Assembly: GCA_050331475.1 (NCBI GenBank)
Contig: JBHJGU010000139.1
Span: 1-28,251, forward strand
Reading direction: 5' to 3'
Length of the DNA: 28,251 nucleotides
From: JBHJGU01 sp050331475
GTDB lineage: Bacteria > Pseudomonadota > Alphaproteobacteria > Caulobacterales > Maricaulaceae
In this document: positions 15,923 through 24,886 of the stretch, piece by piece
How the letters are laid out: each line of letters begins with the position of its first letter
Position numbering within the stretch: position 1 is the stretch's first letter
Position numbers and translations under genes: made by a program
The notes under the pieces: model-generated
What the model was told of the DNA's origin: nothing
What the model saw: the letters and a program-made list of their open reading frames with translations, nothing else
The model's database searches: none

Positions 15923-15937
15923 GTCCGCAATGCGGAC
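15923..15937 (-). other. Small intergenic hairpin between ctaG and ctaE
   Basis: Perfect 6-bp arms (15923-15928 and 15932-15937) surround a 3-base loop just past the ctaG stop. A second, 4-bp inverted repeat overlaps the stop codon itself. There is no T tract, so this is more likely an RNA-processing or stability element inside the operon than a terminator. Confidence 0.35.
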
Positions 15938-15944
15938 AAGCGGA

Positions 15945-16508
15945 TTAGTCCGCGCCCGACGTTGGCCCGCCGGCCGGCTCGCTGGCGAAGAATGTGTAGG
16001 ACAACGTGATTTCGGTCAGATCATCCATACGCGGATCATCGAGCAGTTCGGGGTCTAGGTAAAACAGCACCGGCATGTCGACCGCCTCCCCAGGGTCAAG
16101 CGTCTGCTCGGTGAAGCAAAAACACTCGATCTTGCTGAAATACCGGCCCGCTTTATGCGGGGTGACATTGTAGGACGCGACCCCATAAGTGGGCCGGTCC
16201 GACCGGTTCTCCGCCTCGTAAAACGCGAGCTGCGTCTCGCCGATCTTGGCCTCTAGCGTCGCGGCTGCGGGTTTGAACCGCCAGGGCAGGTCTTTCGACG
16301 CGGTGGCGTCAAACCGCACGGTGACGGTCCGCTCAGACACCACGCCGGGCGCTTGGGCGGCGCGCTGGGTCGTGCCGCCGAACCCGGTCACCCGACAGAA
16401 CGCGTCGTAAAGCGGCGCGCTGGCGAAGGCGAGCCCGCCCATGGCGCCGACGACCGCAGTGCAAGCCAGCGCGATCCGCACGCTCTTAGGACCAACGCCG
16501 CCGCTCAC
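15945..16508 (-). CDS. ctaG: Cytochrome c oxidase assembly protein CtaG (Cox11)
   Basis: The protein is 187 residues. It inserts copper into the CuB site of CtaD from the periplasmic side. One N-terminal membrane helix (about 10-32) is followed by an immunoglobulin-like domain. The copper-binding CFCF motif is at 129-132 (KIECFCFTEQTLDPGE), and C38 in APLYDAFCRVTGFGG is also conserved. TPHKAGRYFSKIECF is typical. The GTG start overlaps the stop of the 48-residue upstream gene as GTGA. Confidence 0.96.
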   Translation of the reverse strand: MSGGVGPKSVRIALACTAVVGAMGGLAFASAPLYDAFCRVTGFGGTTQRAAQAPGVVSERTVTVRFDATASKDLPWRFKPAAATLEAKIGETQLAFYEAENRSDRPTYGVASYNVTPHKAGRYFSKIECFCFTEQTLDPGEAVDMPVLFYLDPELLDDPRMDDLTEITLSYTFFASEPAGGPTSGAD

Positions 16509-16651
16509 ACCGACCCCCAGGTGGCGTTTTGCGTCAGGCGGACCAGGGTGGCGACAAAAATCAACACCATCATGCCCACAAGCGACCAGGCGATAGCCTT
16601 ATTGCGCTTGTCGTGCGCGGCTTTGATCGGGTCTTCGCGCCTATCCGGCAT
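16505..16651 (-). CDS. Small single-helix protein, CoxF-like
   Basis: The protein is 48 residues. A charged N-terminus (MPDRREDPIKAAHDKRNK) leads into one membrane helix (about 20-38, IAWSLVGMMVLIFVATLV) and a short tail. Its place between ctaB and ctaG matches the small CoxF-type protein found there in many alphaproteobacterial oxidase operons. ATG at 16651 lies inside the end of ctaB (11-base overlap), and its stop overlaps the ctaG GTG by 4 bases, so all three should be translated together. Role: presumably oxidase assembly; inferred from position. Confidence 0.8.
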   Translation of the reverse strand: MPDRREDPIKAAHDKRNKAIAWSLVGMMVLIFVATLVRLTQNATWGSV

Positions 16652-17636
16652 GGGCGGCTCCAAACACAGGCGCGTAAAGCCCCAGGGCGTGCTCAACCAA
16701 GAGCGCGGCGAACAGCGCAAAGAGATAAAGGATGGAAAAGGCGAACAAATCCCGAGCGGCTTTATCCCCGCTCGCCACGGCGTAGAGGTCCGCCTCACTC
16801 GCCGCGTCCGCCCGCTCCCCAGCCCGGCTGCGCACCACCCGCCAGGCGAGGCCGAGGAACATCAGCCCCGCAAGCCCGGACACGCCCGCATATAGCACAC
16901 CGCCTAACCCGATGAGCGCCGGTGCGAAGCCCGCGGGCGCGAGCGCGAGCGCGTACAGCCCGCATTGCCGCCGCGGCGCCGCGGGCCCCTTGACCACCGG
17001 CATCATGGGCACGCCCGCCCGATCGTAATCGCCCGCTTTGTAAAGCGCGAGCGCCCAGAAGTGCGGTGGCGTCCACAAAAAGATGATCAAAAACAGCAGC
17101 CACGGCTCCGCCGCGAAGCCGTCCGCCGCGACAGCCCAACCAATCACCGGCGGAAACGCCCCCGCCGCCCCGCCAATGACGATGTTCTGTGGCGTCGCGC
17201 GCTTCAGCCAAACGGTGTAGATCACCGCATAGAAGGCGATGGTGACCGCCAGCCACGCCGCCGCCTCATAAGACACGAGCGCGAGACCGAGTACCGAGAG
17301 CGCGCTGAGCACCAGGCCAAAGGTGTAAGCCTCCGTCGCGGGCACCGCGCCGCGCGCCACAGGCCGGAGACGGGTGCGCGTCATGATCGCGTCAATATCC
17401 GCGTCATAGGCCATGTTGAGCGCGCCTGCTGCGCCAGCCCCCACAGCGATGCACACCACCGCAATTACCGCTTCAAGCGGATGCACGTCGCCGGGCGCGG
17501 CGATGAGGCCGACAAACGCGGTGAACACCACCAGAGACATCACCCGCGGCTTGAGCAACGCAATAAAATCGCGGGCTTGAGCGGGCGCCGGGTTTGAAAC
17601 GGGCGCGCGCGACAGCTCGACGCTAAGGTCTGTCAA
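16641..17636 (-). CDS. ctaB: Protoheme IX farnesyltransferase (heme O synthase)
   Basis: The protein is 331 residues with about nine membrane helices (UbiA family). It attaches the hydroxyethylfarnesyl group to heme B to make heme O, the precursor of heme A. The prenyl-diphosphate motif is N74-D78-D82 in ALNMAYDADIDAIMTRTRLR. The second conserved region is FLWTPPHFWALALYKAGDY with VPMMPVVKG. The start is TTG at 17636, supported by GGGAGGAG 6 bases upstream and by family length. It follows ctaD by 79 bases. No ctaA (heme A synthase) is present in the window. Confidence 0.97.
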   Translation of the reverse strand: MTDLSVELSRAPVSNPAPAQARDFIALLKPRVMSLVVFTAFVGLIAAPGDVHPLEAVIAVVCIAVGAGAAGALNMAYDADIDAIMTRTRLRPVARGAVPATEAYTFGLVLSALSVLGLALVSYEAAAWLAVTIAFYAVIYTVWLKRATPQNIVIGGAAGAFPPVIGWAVAADGFAAEPWLLFLIIFLWTPPHFWALALYKAGDYDRAGVPMMPVVKGPAAPRRQCGLYALALAPAGFAPALIGLGGVLYAGVSGLAGLMFLGLAWRVVRSRAGERADAASEADLYAVASGDKAARDLFAFSILYLFALFAALLVEHALGLYAPVFGAAHAG

Positions 17637-17715
17637 GAGGGACTCCTCCCTTAAGTTCGCAACGCCGACCGACCCCGCCGGCCAGCATCGCGTTATCAGT
17701 CGCGAACCCCGTCGC

Positions 17716-19356
17716 TTATTTGACGACCGGCGGCTCGTTAAATTGGTGGAAGGGCGGCGGCGAAGACAGTGTCCACTCCAACGTGGTCGCGCCTTCGCCC
17801 CAAGGATTGGCCGCGGCCCGACGACGCGTCCGGAAGGCTTCGCCGAGCATAACGAGGAACACTACGACACCGGCCGCAGAGATATACGACCCAAAGGTGG
17901 AGACCTGGTTCCACAAGGTGAACGCTTCGGGATAGTCGATATAGCGCCGAGGCATACCCGCAAGCCCTAAGAAGTGCTGCGGGAAGAACACCAGATTAAC
18001 GCCGATAAACGTCACCCAGAAGTGGATTTGCCCAAGCCGTTCATTGTACTCGAACCCGGTCATTTTCGAGAACCAGTAGTAAAAGCCACCGAAGATGGCG
18101 AACACGGCGCCCAAGCTCAGCACATAGTGGAAATGCGCCACCACATAATAGGTGTCGTGCAAGGATTGGTCGACGCCAGCGTTCGCCAACACCACGCCGG
18201 TAACTCCGCCCACGGTGAAGAGGAAGATAAACCCGATCGCCCACAGCATCGGCACCTTAAAGTCGATGGAGCCGCCCCACATGGTCGCGATCCAAGAGAA
18301 GACTTTAATTCCTGTCGGGACGGCGATGATCATGGTCGCGGCGACGAAATACGCTTTCATATTCACGTCCATACCGACCGTGTACATATGGTGCGCCCAG
18401 ACCAAAAAGCCGACAAAGCCGATGGCGACCATGGCGTAGGCCATGCCAAGATAGCCAAAGATCGGCTTACGCGAAAACGTCGACACAATATGGCTGATCA
18501 TGCCGAAACCGGGCAGGATCAGAATGTACACTTCCGGGTGACCGAAGAACCAGAACAAATGCTGGAACATCACCGGATCGCCGCCCCCGGCGGGATCGAA
18601 GAAAGTGGTGCCGAAATTCCGGTCTGTCAGCAGCATGGTCAGCGCGCCCGCCAGGACCGGCAGAGACAACAGCAGCAGAAACGCCGTCACCAGCACTGAC
18701 CAGGCGAAGAGCGGCATCTTGTGCATGGTCATGCCCGGGGCGCGCATGTTGAAGATGGTGGTGATGAAATTGATCGCCCCAAGAATCGAGCTGATCCCAG
18801 CCACGTGTAGCGACAAAATCACCAAATCCATGGCCGGGCCCGTATGCCCGCTCGTCGACAGCGGTGGGTACAACACCCAACCGCCGCCAAAACCGTTCGC
18901 GCCGGCCGCGCCGGGCACGAACATGGAGATCAGCAGCAGGCCCAGCGACGCCGGCAGCAGCCAGAAGGAAATGTTATTCATGCGCGGAAACGCCATGTCG
19001 GGCGCGCCGATCATGATGGGCACAAACCAGTTGCCAAACCCACCAATCATCGCCGGCATCACCATGAAAAAAATCATGATCAGGCCATGCATGGTCACCA
19101 GCACATTATACCGGTGATAATTGTCGGCGAAGAGATGGACGCCCGGCTCGCCAAGCTCCACTCGGATCATCATCGACATCCAGCCGCCGATGAGCCCCGC
19201 AATAATGGCGAACAACAAATACATGGTGCCGATATCTTTGTGGTTCGTGGAGTAAGCCCAGCGTTTCCAATCGGTCCAGTGGGGCGCATCCGAGTGACCT
19301 GCGGTGGCGTCCGCGGGAATTTCCCGCTTCGCCGTTGTGACGTCGGTGACTGCCAT
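17716..19356 (-). CDS. ctaD: Cytochrome c oxidase subunit I
   Basis: The protein is 546 residues with twelve membrane helices. It is the catalytic subunit, reducing oxygen to water and pumping protons. All cofactor ligands are visible: H90 and H410 (heme a), H408 (heme a3), and H273, H322 and H323 (CuB), with the cross-linked Y277 in GHPEVY. E275 of that motif and D120 (GAPDMAFPRMNN) mark the D-channel. K351 (TGIKVFSW) marks the K-channel. This is therefore an A1-type, mitochondrial-like oxidase. It lies 13 bases after ctaC. Confidence 0.99.
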   Translation of the reverse strand: MAVTDVTTAKREIPADATAGHSDAPHWTDWKRWAYSTNHKDIGTMYLLFAIIAGLIGGWMSMMIRVELGEPGVHLFADNYHRYNVLVTMHGLIMIFFMVMPAMIGGFGNWFVPIMIGAPDMAFPRMNNISFWLLPASLGLLLISMFVPGAAGANGFGGGWVLYPPLSTSGHTGPAMDLVILSLHVAGISSILGAINFITTIFNMRAPGMTMHKMPLFAWSVLVTAFLLLLSLPVLAGALTMLLTDRNFGTTFFDPAGGGDPVMFQHLFWFFGHPEVYILILPGFGMISHIVSTFSRKPIFGYLGMAYAMVAIGFVGFLVWAHHMYTVGMDVNMKAYFVAATMIIAVPTGIKVFSWIATMWGGSIDFKVPMLWAIGFIFLFTVGGVTGVVLANAGVDQSLHDTYYVVAHFHYVLSLGAVFAIFGGFYYWFSKMTGFEYNERLGQIHFWVTFIGVNLVFFPQHFLGLAGMPRRYIDYPEAFTLWNQVSTFGSYISAAGVVVFLVMLGEAFRTRRRAAANPWGEGATTLEWTLSSPPPFHQFNEPPVVK

Positions 19357-19369
19357 AACAGAGCGTCCT

Positions 19370-20197
19370 CTAATTCAGCGCCTGGGCGAAGGACGCCCCA
19401 GACGGCTGGTTTGCGGCCGCATAGACCGCCTTTTGTTCCTCGGCCCAAAGCTCGTACTCGTCTTCGGGCAATACGCGCACCTCGATCGGCATAAACGCGT
19501 GATTTGCGCCGCAAATTTCCGAGCATTGGCCGTAATAGGTGCCGGGCTCATCCACGCGGAACCAGGTCTCATTCAATCGGCCAGGGATCGCGTCCATCTT
19601 GATCCCAAAGGCCGGCATGGCCCAATTGTGGATCACGTCTTGGGCTGTGACGAGCACTTTGACCGTCTTCCCGGCCGGCACGACCAGAGCATTATCCACC
19701 GCAAGCTTATGCGGCTTGCCGGCGGCCTCAGCTTGGTCCTTGTCGAGCATGACAGAGATAATCTCGAACTCGCCAAGGTCGGGGTACTCATAGCCCCAAT
19801 ACCATTGATAACCGATGGCCTTGACCGTCAGGTCCGCCTCAGGAATGCGATCCTGCAAATAGAGCAGGCGGAAGGAAGGCACCGAGATCACTACCAGAAT
19901 CAGAACCGGAACAACGGTCCACAGAACCTCGACGGTGGTGTTGTGGCTAAAACTGCGGGGTTCGGGGTTCGAGCGCTTGTTGAATTTAAAGATAACCCAC
20001 GCCAACAAAGCCAACACCAAAACCGAAATGACCGTAATCAACGGCATCAACCAGCCGTTATGGAACCAGATGATCTGCTCCATCACCGGGGTCGCTGCGG
20101 ACTGGAGCCCAACTTGACCGGGCTCGGGCTCCGCCGCCCAAGCTACTCCCGCCATCACGGCGCTACAAATCGCCGCCATACCGATGCGTACGCGCAT
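19370..20197 (-). CDS. ctaC: Cytochrome c oxidase subunit II
   Basis: The protein is 275 residues. A signal peptide (cut near AWAAEP) is followed by two membrane helices (about 47-72 and 92-114) and a periplasmic cupredoxin domain. The CuA ligands are H190 (VIHNWAMPAFGIK), C225, E227 and C229 (CSEICGANHAFM), H233 and M236. The aromatic electron-entry patch YQWYWGYEY is at 130-138. It accepts electrons from cytochrome c. ATG at 20197 is chosen because GGGAGAG lies just upstream and it begins the signal peptide; the frame stays open 79 codons further upstream without family similarity. It is the first gene of the oxidase operon. Confidence 0.98.
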   Translation of the reverse strand: MRVRIGMAAICSAVMAGVAWAAEPEPGQVGLQSAATPVMEQIIWFHNGWLMPLITVISVLVLALLAWVIFKFNKRSNPEPRSFSHNTTVEVLWTVVPVLILVVISVPSFRLLYLQDRIPEADLTVKAIGYQWYWGYEYPDLGEFEIISVMLDKDQAEAAGKPHKLAVDNALVVPAGKTVKVLVTAQDVIHNWAMPAFGIKMDAIPGRLNETWFRVDEPGTYYGQCSEICGANHAFMPIEVRVLPEDEYELWAEEQKAVYAAANQPSGASFAQALN

Positions 20198-20457
20198 AAT
20201 CTCTCCCAACCGATCGAACACCGCGCCAAACTCAAAATATGAACTTAGGTTTATCGGCCTTATAAACGAGGGCGGAGGCCGCAGGCGAGCCTTTAACGCC
20301 GCCCGCAGCCGCATTTTCTTTCGCAGTCGCGGCGCCGAGCCTGGTGCGTAGAGTTTGCGTCTATGCTGCGCTGGCCAGTTTACGCCCCCTTCGACGATAG
20401 CGTTCTGTGGTGTAGGAATAGGCATCGGACCCAAGCGCGACCCGGGAGGCGGAAAAA
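20198..20457. promoter_or_regulatory. Divergent spacer, cta operon / TPR gene
   Basis: This 260-base spacer must contain the promoter of the long ctaC-to-GNAT unit and that of the TPR gene. An A/T-rich patch at about 20241-20276 holds several TATA-like hexamers on the minus strand (TATAAG, CATATT). None has a well-spaced consensus -35, so I cannot place the promoter. Confidence 0.4.
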
Positions 20458-21027
20458 ATGGCGAGGTTTATGATTCTAGCGTTAGCCGCAGGGCTCATCG
20501 GAGCGGCGACGTCTGTTCAAGCGGCTGAATTGGTCTTGGGCAAAGGTTTGGCGGAGAAGTGCTACGAGAACGCCATTCTGGAGCGGTTTTCGGCCAACGC
20601 TTTAGATGATTGCGATGCGGCGCTCAACGCGGGTGATCTGGGCGTGCGCGACCGCGCGGCCACTTTGGTCAATCGCGGGATCATTCTGAAGCAAACCGGT
20701 CGGGTGGAAGACGCCTTGGAGTCTTATGGTGAGGCGCTGCAGCTGCGCCCGGATATGGCCGAGGCGTATTTGAACCGCGGCGCGGTGTTCTTGCAGCTCA
20801 ATCGCTTTGTCGAGGCGATCGATGCGATCAACGCAGGGCTTGGGCTGGACCCAGAACAGCCCGCCCGCGGCTATTTTAATCGCGGTCTCGCTTATGAAGA
20901 GCTTGGTGATGTCGAAGCGGCTTATAATGACTACGTTGAGGCTTCCCGCCTGGCGCCGGAATGGGGGGCTCCGGTGCGCGAGTTAGAACGGTTCAACGTC
21001 CTGGTTCAACCGCAGTCCGGACCGTGA
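20458..21027 (+). CDS. Exported tetratricopeptide-repeat protein
   Basis: The protein is 189 residues. A signal peptide (1-22, cut near VQAAE) is followed by about three TPR units: 67-100 (AATLVNRGIILKQTGRVEDA), 101-134 and 138-168. Each shows the helix-turn-helix pattern with conserved Gly, Ala and a closing Pro (LRPDM, LDPEQ, LAPEW). Two cysteines (C35, C52) before the repeats could form a disulfide in the periplasm. TPR arrays bind partner proteins; the partner is unknown. GGGAGGCGG lies upstream of the ATG. It diverges from ctaC and precedes tldD. Confidence 0.85.
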   Translation: MARFMILALAAGLIGAATSVQAAELVLGKGLAEKCYENAILERFSANALDDCDAALNAGDLGVRDRAATLVNRGIILKQTGRVEDALESYGEALQLRPDMAEAYLNRGAVFLQLNRFVEAIDAINAGLGLDPEQPARGYFNRGLAYEELGDVEAAYNDYVEASRLAPEWGAPVRELERFNVLVQPQSGP

Positions 21028-21033
21028 AGCCAC

Positions 21034-21155
21034 GGGGCGGGATAGCTTTGCGCCCCAAAACGCGTAGTGTGGGCGGTCAGTTGCGGATGTCGGGCCAAAG
21101 CGCCCTCCGACGCGCCCGCATCATGTGAGCGGGGACTGTCCCCTTCGTTTTCAAA
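21034..21155 (+). terminator. Two hairpins between the TPR gene and tldD
   Basis: The first has 6-bp arms (21034-21039 and 21051-21056) shortly past the TPR stop. The second has a 5-bp GGGGA/TCCCC stem (21131-21135 and 21139-21143) followed by a T-rich stretch to 21151. The second is terminator-like but short, and it lies only about 20 bases before the tldD start, so it may instead be part of the tldD leader. Confidence 0.3.
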
Positions 21156-21173
21156 CCTTTAGAGTGCATCTTT

Positions 21174-22610
21174 ATGGCCGCAACTTCCGTCGCCTCCAAG
21201 GCAGATCTTGAAACCGCGTTCGATCGCGACAGCGCGCAGCGCATTTTCGACGACGCCGTGAACGGCGCCGATGACGGTGAGCTTTTCGTCGAGCGCTCGG
21301 TGTCTGAGTCCTTTGTGTTCGACGACGGCCGTTTGAAATCCGCCAGTTACCATGCCGACCGCGGCTTCGGCCTGCGGATCGTGGCGGGGGAGACCTCCGG
21401 TTACGCGCATTCGAGCGATCTTAGCCCGGCGTCGATCGCGCGCGCGGCCGCGGCCGCCAGCGCGGCCAAACGGGGGGACGCGGGTTCCCCGGCGCCAGCG
21501 CCCTCGCGCACCAATCGCCGGCTATATGACGACGTTGACCCGGCGGCTGCGCCCAGTTTCTCAGAGAAAATCGCGCTTCTGGAGACAATCGACGCCTATT
21601 TACGCGCGAAATCGCCCGAAGTGGTGCAGGTCTCCGCCACCCTGTCGGGCGAGCGCCAGGAAGTCGAAATCCTGCGCGCAGGCGGGGAAACGGCCCATGA
21701 CGCGCGTCCGCTGGTGCGCTTGGGCGTCAATGTCACCGTGGAGCGCAACGGCCGGCGGGAAAGCGGCAACGCCGGCGCGGGCGGGCGCACCGCTTATGAA
21801 CAGTGGATCACGCCGGACCGCTGGCGCTCGCTCGCCGATGAGGCGCTGCGCAAAGCACTGGTGAATGTGGAGGCGATTGACGCGCCAGGCGGCGAAATGG
21901 ATGTGGTGCTGGGTCCGGGTTGGCCCGGCGTGCTGCTCCATGAAGCGGTTGGGCATGGGCTTGAGGGGGATTTCAACCGCAAGGGCGTGTCGGTGTTCTC
22001 CGGCCGGGTTGGCGAACAAGTGGCCGCCAAAGGTGTCACCGTCATCGATGACGGCACGATCCAAGACCGCCGGGGCTCGTTAAGTTTGGATGACGAGGGC
22101 ACGCCCACCGACCGAACAGTGCTGATCGAGGACGGCGTGCTCGTCGGATATATGCAGGATCGGATGAATGCGCGGCTGATGGGGGTGGCGGCGACCGGCA
22201 ATGGTCGGCGGGAGTCCTACGCCCACGCGCCCATGCCGCGCATGACCAACACCTTCATGATGGGCGGGGATCACGACCCCGAGGAGATCCTGAAAAGCCT
22301 CAAGCGCGGACTCTATGCGGTGGATTTCGGCGGTGGCCAGGTGGACATCACCAGCGGCAAATTCGTCTTTCGCTGCACCGAGGCCTATTGGGTGGAGAAC
22401 GGTGAGATCGTCGCCCCGGTCAAAGGCGCCACGCTGATCGGCGACGGACCTAAGGCGCTCACCCAAATCACCATGATCGGCAACGACTTAAAGCTGGATT
22501 CTGGGGTTGGTGTTTGCGGCAAGGCCGGCCAGGGCGTGCCCGTAGGCGTCGGCCAACCCACCTTGAAAATCTCTGGGCTGACGGTCGGCGGCGCGGGGGA
22601 TGCGGGCTAA
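21174..22610 (+). CDS. tldD: TldD metalloprotease (TldD/PmbA family)
   Basis: The protein is 478 residues. TldD forms a heterodimer with TldE/PmbA that trims unfolded peptides and matures some peptide products. The zinc motif HEAVGH is at 256-261 in PGVLLHEAVGHGLEGDFNR, and the conserved C-terminal region CTEAYWVENGEIVAPVKGA is intact. GVCGKAGQGVPVGVGQPT closes the protein. No pmbA gene is in the window, so its partner must lie elsewhere. Proximity to ctaC is recurrent in alphaproteobacteria (general knowledge). Only a weak AGAG is seen upstream of the ATG. Confidence 0.97.
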   Translation: MAATSVASKADLETAFDRDSAQRIFDDAVNGADDGELFVERSVSESFVFDDGRLKSASYHADRGFGLRIVAGETSGYAHSSDLSPASIARAAAAASAAKRGDAGSPAPAPSRTNRRLYDDVDPAAAPSFSEKIALLETIDAYLRAKSPEVVQVSATLSGERQEVEILRAGGETAHDARPLVRLGVNVTVERNGRRESGNAGAGGRTAYEQWITPDRWRSLADEALRKALVNVEAIDAPGGEMDVVLGPGWPGVLLHEAVGHGLEGDFNRKGVSVFSGRVGEQVAAKGVTVIDDGTIQDRRGSLSLDDEGTPTDRTVLIEDGVLVGYMQDRMNARLMGVAATGNGRRESYAHAPMPRMTNTFMMGGDHDPEEILKSLKRGLYAVDFGGGQVDITSGKFVFRCTEAYWVENGEIVAPVKGATLIGDGPKALTQITMIGNDLKLDSGVGVCGKAGQGVPVGVGQPTLKISGLTVGGAGDAG

Positions 22611-22750
22611 GCGCTACGACGCCTCATGCCTCATCGGCCATCGTGACCAACCCTTAAGTCGCCTTTCCACAAAAAGCCGCAATAACCTTCGGGACGAAAC
22701 CGCGCTAGAGTTGTAAGCGTGGTGAAAAAACACGTCCTGCGGGGAGTAGT

Positions 22751-24886
22751 GTGGCGAAGCGGTTTCTCGGGTCCTGCGCATGGGCGGGGGCGCTCCTTTG
22801 GACGTCCGTGGCGTACGCGCAAGACCCGCCGGAACCTGGTCAGGTCTTAGATGACGCGGCGGCGACGCTGGTCGACGAACTCGCCGCCGATCCTGATGAC
22901 ATCATGGCGGCGGACGGCGCCCAAGTCATTCCCTATGAGCCCGAGTTCTTTTACGATTTCAGCCCGGTTACCGCGCTTGACGCTATCTCGCGGCTGCCGG
23001 GTTTTTCCCTGGACACCGGCGATGCCAGCCGCGGCTTTACCGGCACCGCGGGCAATGTGCTGATCAATGGCGAGCGACCGAGTTCGAAATCCTCCAGCGT
23101 TGCGGATGTTTTGGGCCGTACTCCGTTTGACCGGGTCGAGCGCATTGAGTTGATCTTGGGCCAATCGGGCGCCAGCGATGTCCGCGGGCAAACAAAAATC
23201 GCCAATGTCGTATTATCCGCCGCTGAATCCGTGTCTGGCGCGTATCAACTCGCGACCCAATACACCAATGCGGACGATCGGCTGACTTGGGAGGGCGATA
23301 TCGCGCTCTCCGCAGAGCTCTTAGGCTGGACTACCAATCTAAGCCTGGAGCGCTCCACCTTCGCTCAACGGCGGGTGGGTCCGGAGGACACCATCCTGCC
23401 CGACGGGACCTTGCTCGTGAGCATTGACGAGACCGACCAGCGCTCCGAGCGGGAATGGTCCGGCGCGATCGATCTGAGCCGGGATCTCGGCTTGGGCCGC
23501 ATCCAGCTCAACGGCAGCGGGTTTGGCTTTCAGTTCGATCGAACCCAGAACGAAATCGTCAATGTTCCCGACGGTCTGGGCGGGTTGATCCCCGATAATG
23601 TCATCCAATTCGTCCGTATTGATCGGGAAACCGGTTTTGAGCTCGGCGGAGATTACGAGCGTCCGCTGAGCACCGATCTGTCGTTTAAAATCATCGCCTT
23701 GCAAACCTTGAACTTTTTTACCGGCAGTTCAATCAATTCCAGCTTCGGTCTCGATACGGTTCTCGACAGCACCTCGACCTTTCTCTCATCCGATACGGCG
23801 GGGGAATCGATCCTGCAGGGCAAATTCAATTGGCGGGCGGGGGACTCTCACGCGGTGGAGATCGGCCTGGAGGGGGCGTACAATTTTTTGTCCTCCACCG
23901 TAGGCTTGTCCGTGGACGGGGTGGAGACCCCTCTCCCCGCCTCCGACACTCGGGTGGCGGAAGCGCGCGGGAAGCTCTTCGCCGCCGATGTCTGGCAGAT
24001 CGCTTCGGACCTGACCTTAGAGAGTGGGTTTCAGTTGGAGGTCAGCCGGATCGCGCAGGCGGGCGAAGGCGGGCTCACGCGGATTTTCGTCTTTCCCAAA
24101 CCCAGCGCCAATCTCACCTGGAACGCCACCTCGCAAGACCAGTTCCGCTTAGAAGTCGCCCGCCAAGTCTCCCAACTGAATTTCGGCGATTTTGTCTCCT
24201 CGGTGTCTTTGACCACAGACCAGATCAATTTCGGCAATCCAGACCTGGAGCCGGAGCGGTTCTGGTCGGTCAACACGATCTATGAGCGGCAATTGGGTCG
24301 CGCCGGTTTGGTGTCGATCAATGGCTTTATCGAGTTTTTTCAAGATGTTGAAGACCAAATCCCGCTATTAGACGACGACGCCCCGGGCAATATCGGCAAT
24401 GGCCGGCGTTTTGGGGTGGCGTTGGAGGGGGAAACGCCGTTGAGCTTTATCGGACTCGAAAACTTTCGCGTAGAGTGGGATTTCGTGGTGGACGACACCC
24501 GCGTGATTGATCCGGTGACCTTTCAGCCGCGTCGGTTCAACAGCTTCGCCGAGGCCAGCGCCTTTATCGAATGGCGCCATGATTTGCCGGATTTGGGTTT
24601 TAGCTGGGGCGGCGATTGGTTTTGGCGCCCGCCCGACATTGTGTTCCGCATCGATGAGGAGGAAGTCGGCCCGCGGGGCACAGGTGATGTGGATTTGTTT
24701 TTCGAGACCACGCGTCTGCCCTTCGTAACGCTCCGATTTGACGCGGAAAACTTGGGCAATGTGGTGGATGAACGCGATCGGTTCTTCTTCCTCGACACCC
24801 GCGCCTCTGGGATCGTCACCGATATCGACACCCGTGATCGCCGCAATGGTCGGCGGTTTACGCTTTCAGTGCGCGGCACGTTCTAG
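22751..24886 (+). CDS. TonB-dependent-receptor-like outer membrane protein
   Basis: The protein is 711 residues. A signal peptide (1-23, AYAQD) and an acidic linker of about 35 residues lead to a plug domain (about 65-165), with PEFFYDFSPVTALDAISRLPGF, GNVLINGERPSSKS and FDRVERIELI. The rest (about 170-711) is a predicted beta-barrel with alternating strands, ending in phenylalanine (FTLSVRGTF), the usual BAM signal. I cannot find a clear TonB box. The barrel is shorter than that of classical siderophore receptors. The start is GTG at 22751 with GGGGAG upstream. It stands alone with no transporter beside it, so the substrate cannot be inferred. Confidence 0.85.
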   Translation: MAKRFLGSCAWAGALLWTSVAYAQDPPEPGQVLDDAAATLVDELAADPDDIMAADGAQVIPYEPEFFYDFSPVTALDAISRLPGFSLDTGDASRGFTGTAGNVLINGERPSSKSSSVADVLGRTPFDRVERIELILGQSGASDVRGQTKIANVVLSAAESVSGAYQLATQYTNADDRLTWEGDIALSAELLGWTTNLSLERSTFAQRRVGPEDTILPDGTLLVSIDETDQRSEREWSGAIDLSRDLGLGRIQLNGSGFGFQFDRTQNEIVNVPDGLGGLIPDNVIQFVRIDRETGFELGGDYERPLSTDLSFKIIALQTLNFFTGSSINSSFGLDTVLDSTSTFLSSDTAGESILQGKFNWRAGDSHAVEIGLEGAYNFLSSTVGLSVDGVETPLPASDTRVAEARGKLFAADVWQIASDLTLESGFQLEVSRIAQAGEGGLTRIFVFPKPSANLTWNATSQDQFRLEVARQVSQLNFGDFVSSVSLTTDQINFGNPDLEPERFWSVNTIYERQLGRAGLVSINGFIEFFQDVEDQIPLLDDDAPGNIGNGRRFGVALEGETPLSFIGLENFRVEWDFVVDDTRVIDPVTFQPRRFNSFAEASAFIEWRHDLPDLGFSWGGDWFWRPPDIVFRIDEEEVGPRGTGDVDLFFETTRLPFVTLRFDAENLGNVVDERDRFFFLDTRASGIVTDIDTRDRRNGRRFTLSVRGTF

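Noticed and set aside
19304..20242. A 312-codon open frame on the strand opposite ctaC.
   Set aside because: Antisense shadow of the GC-rich ctaC gene; the product has no domain and ctaC has every CuA ligand.
19370..20434. A ctaC start 79 codons further upstream.
   Set aside because: The added residues are basic and unlike subunit II; the ATG at 20197 has a ribosome site and begins a proper signal peptide.
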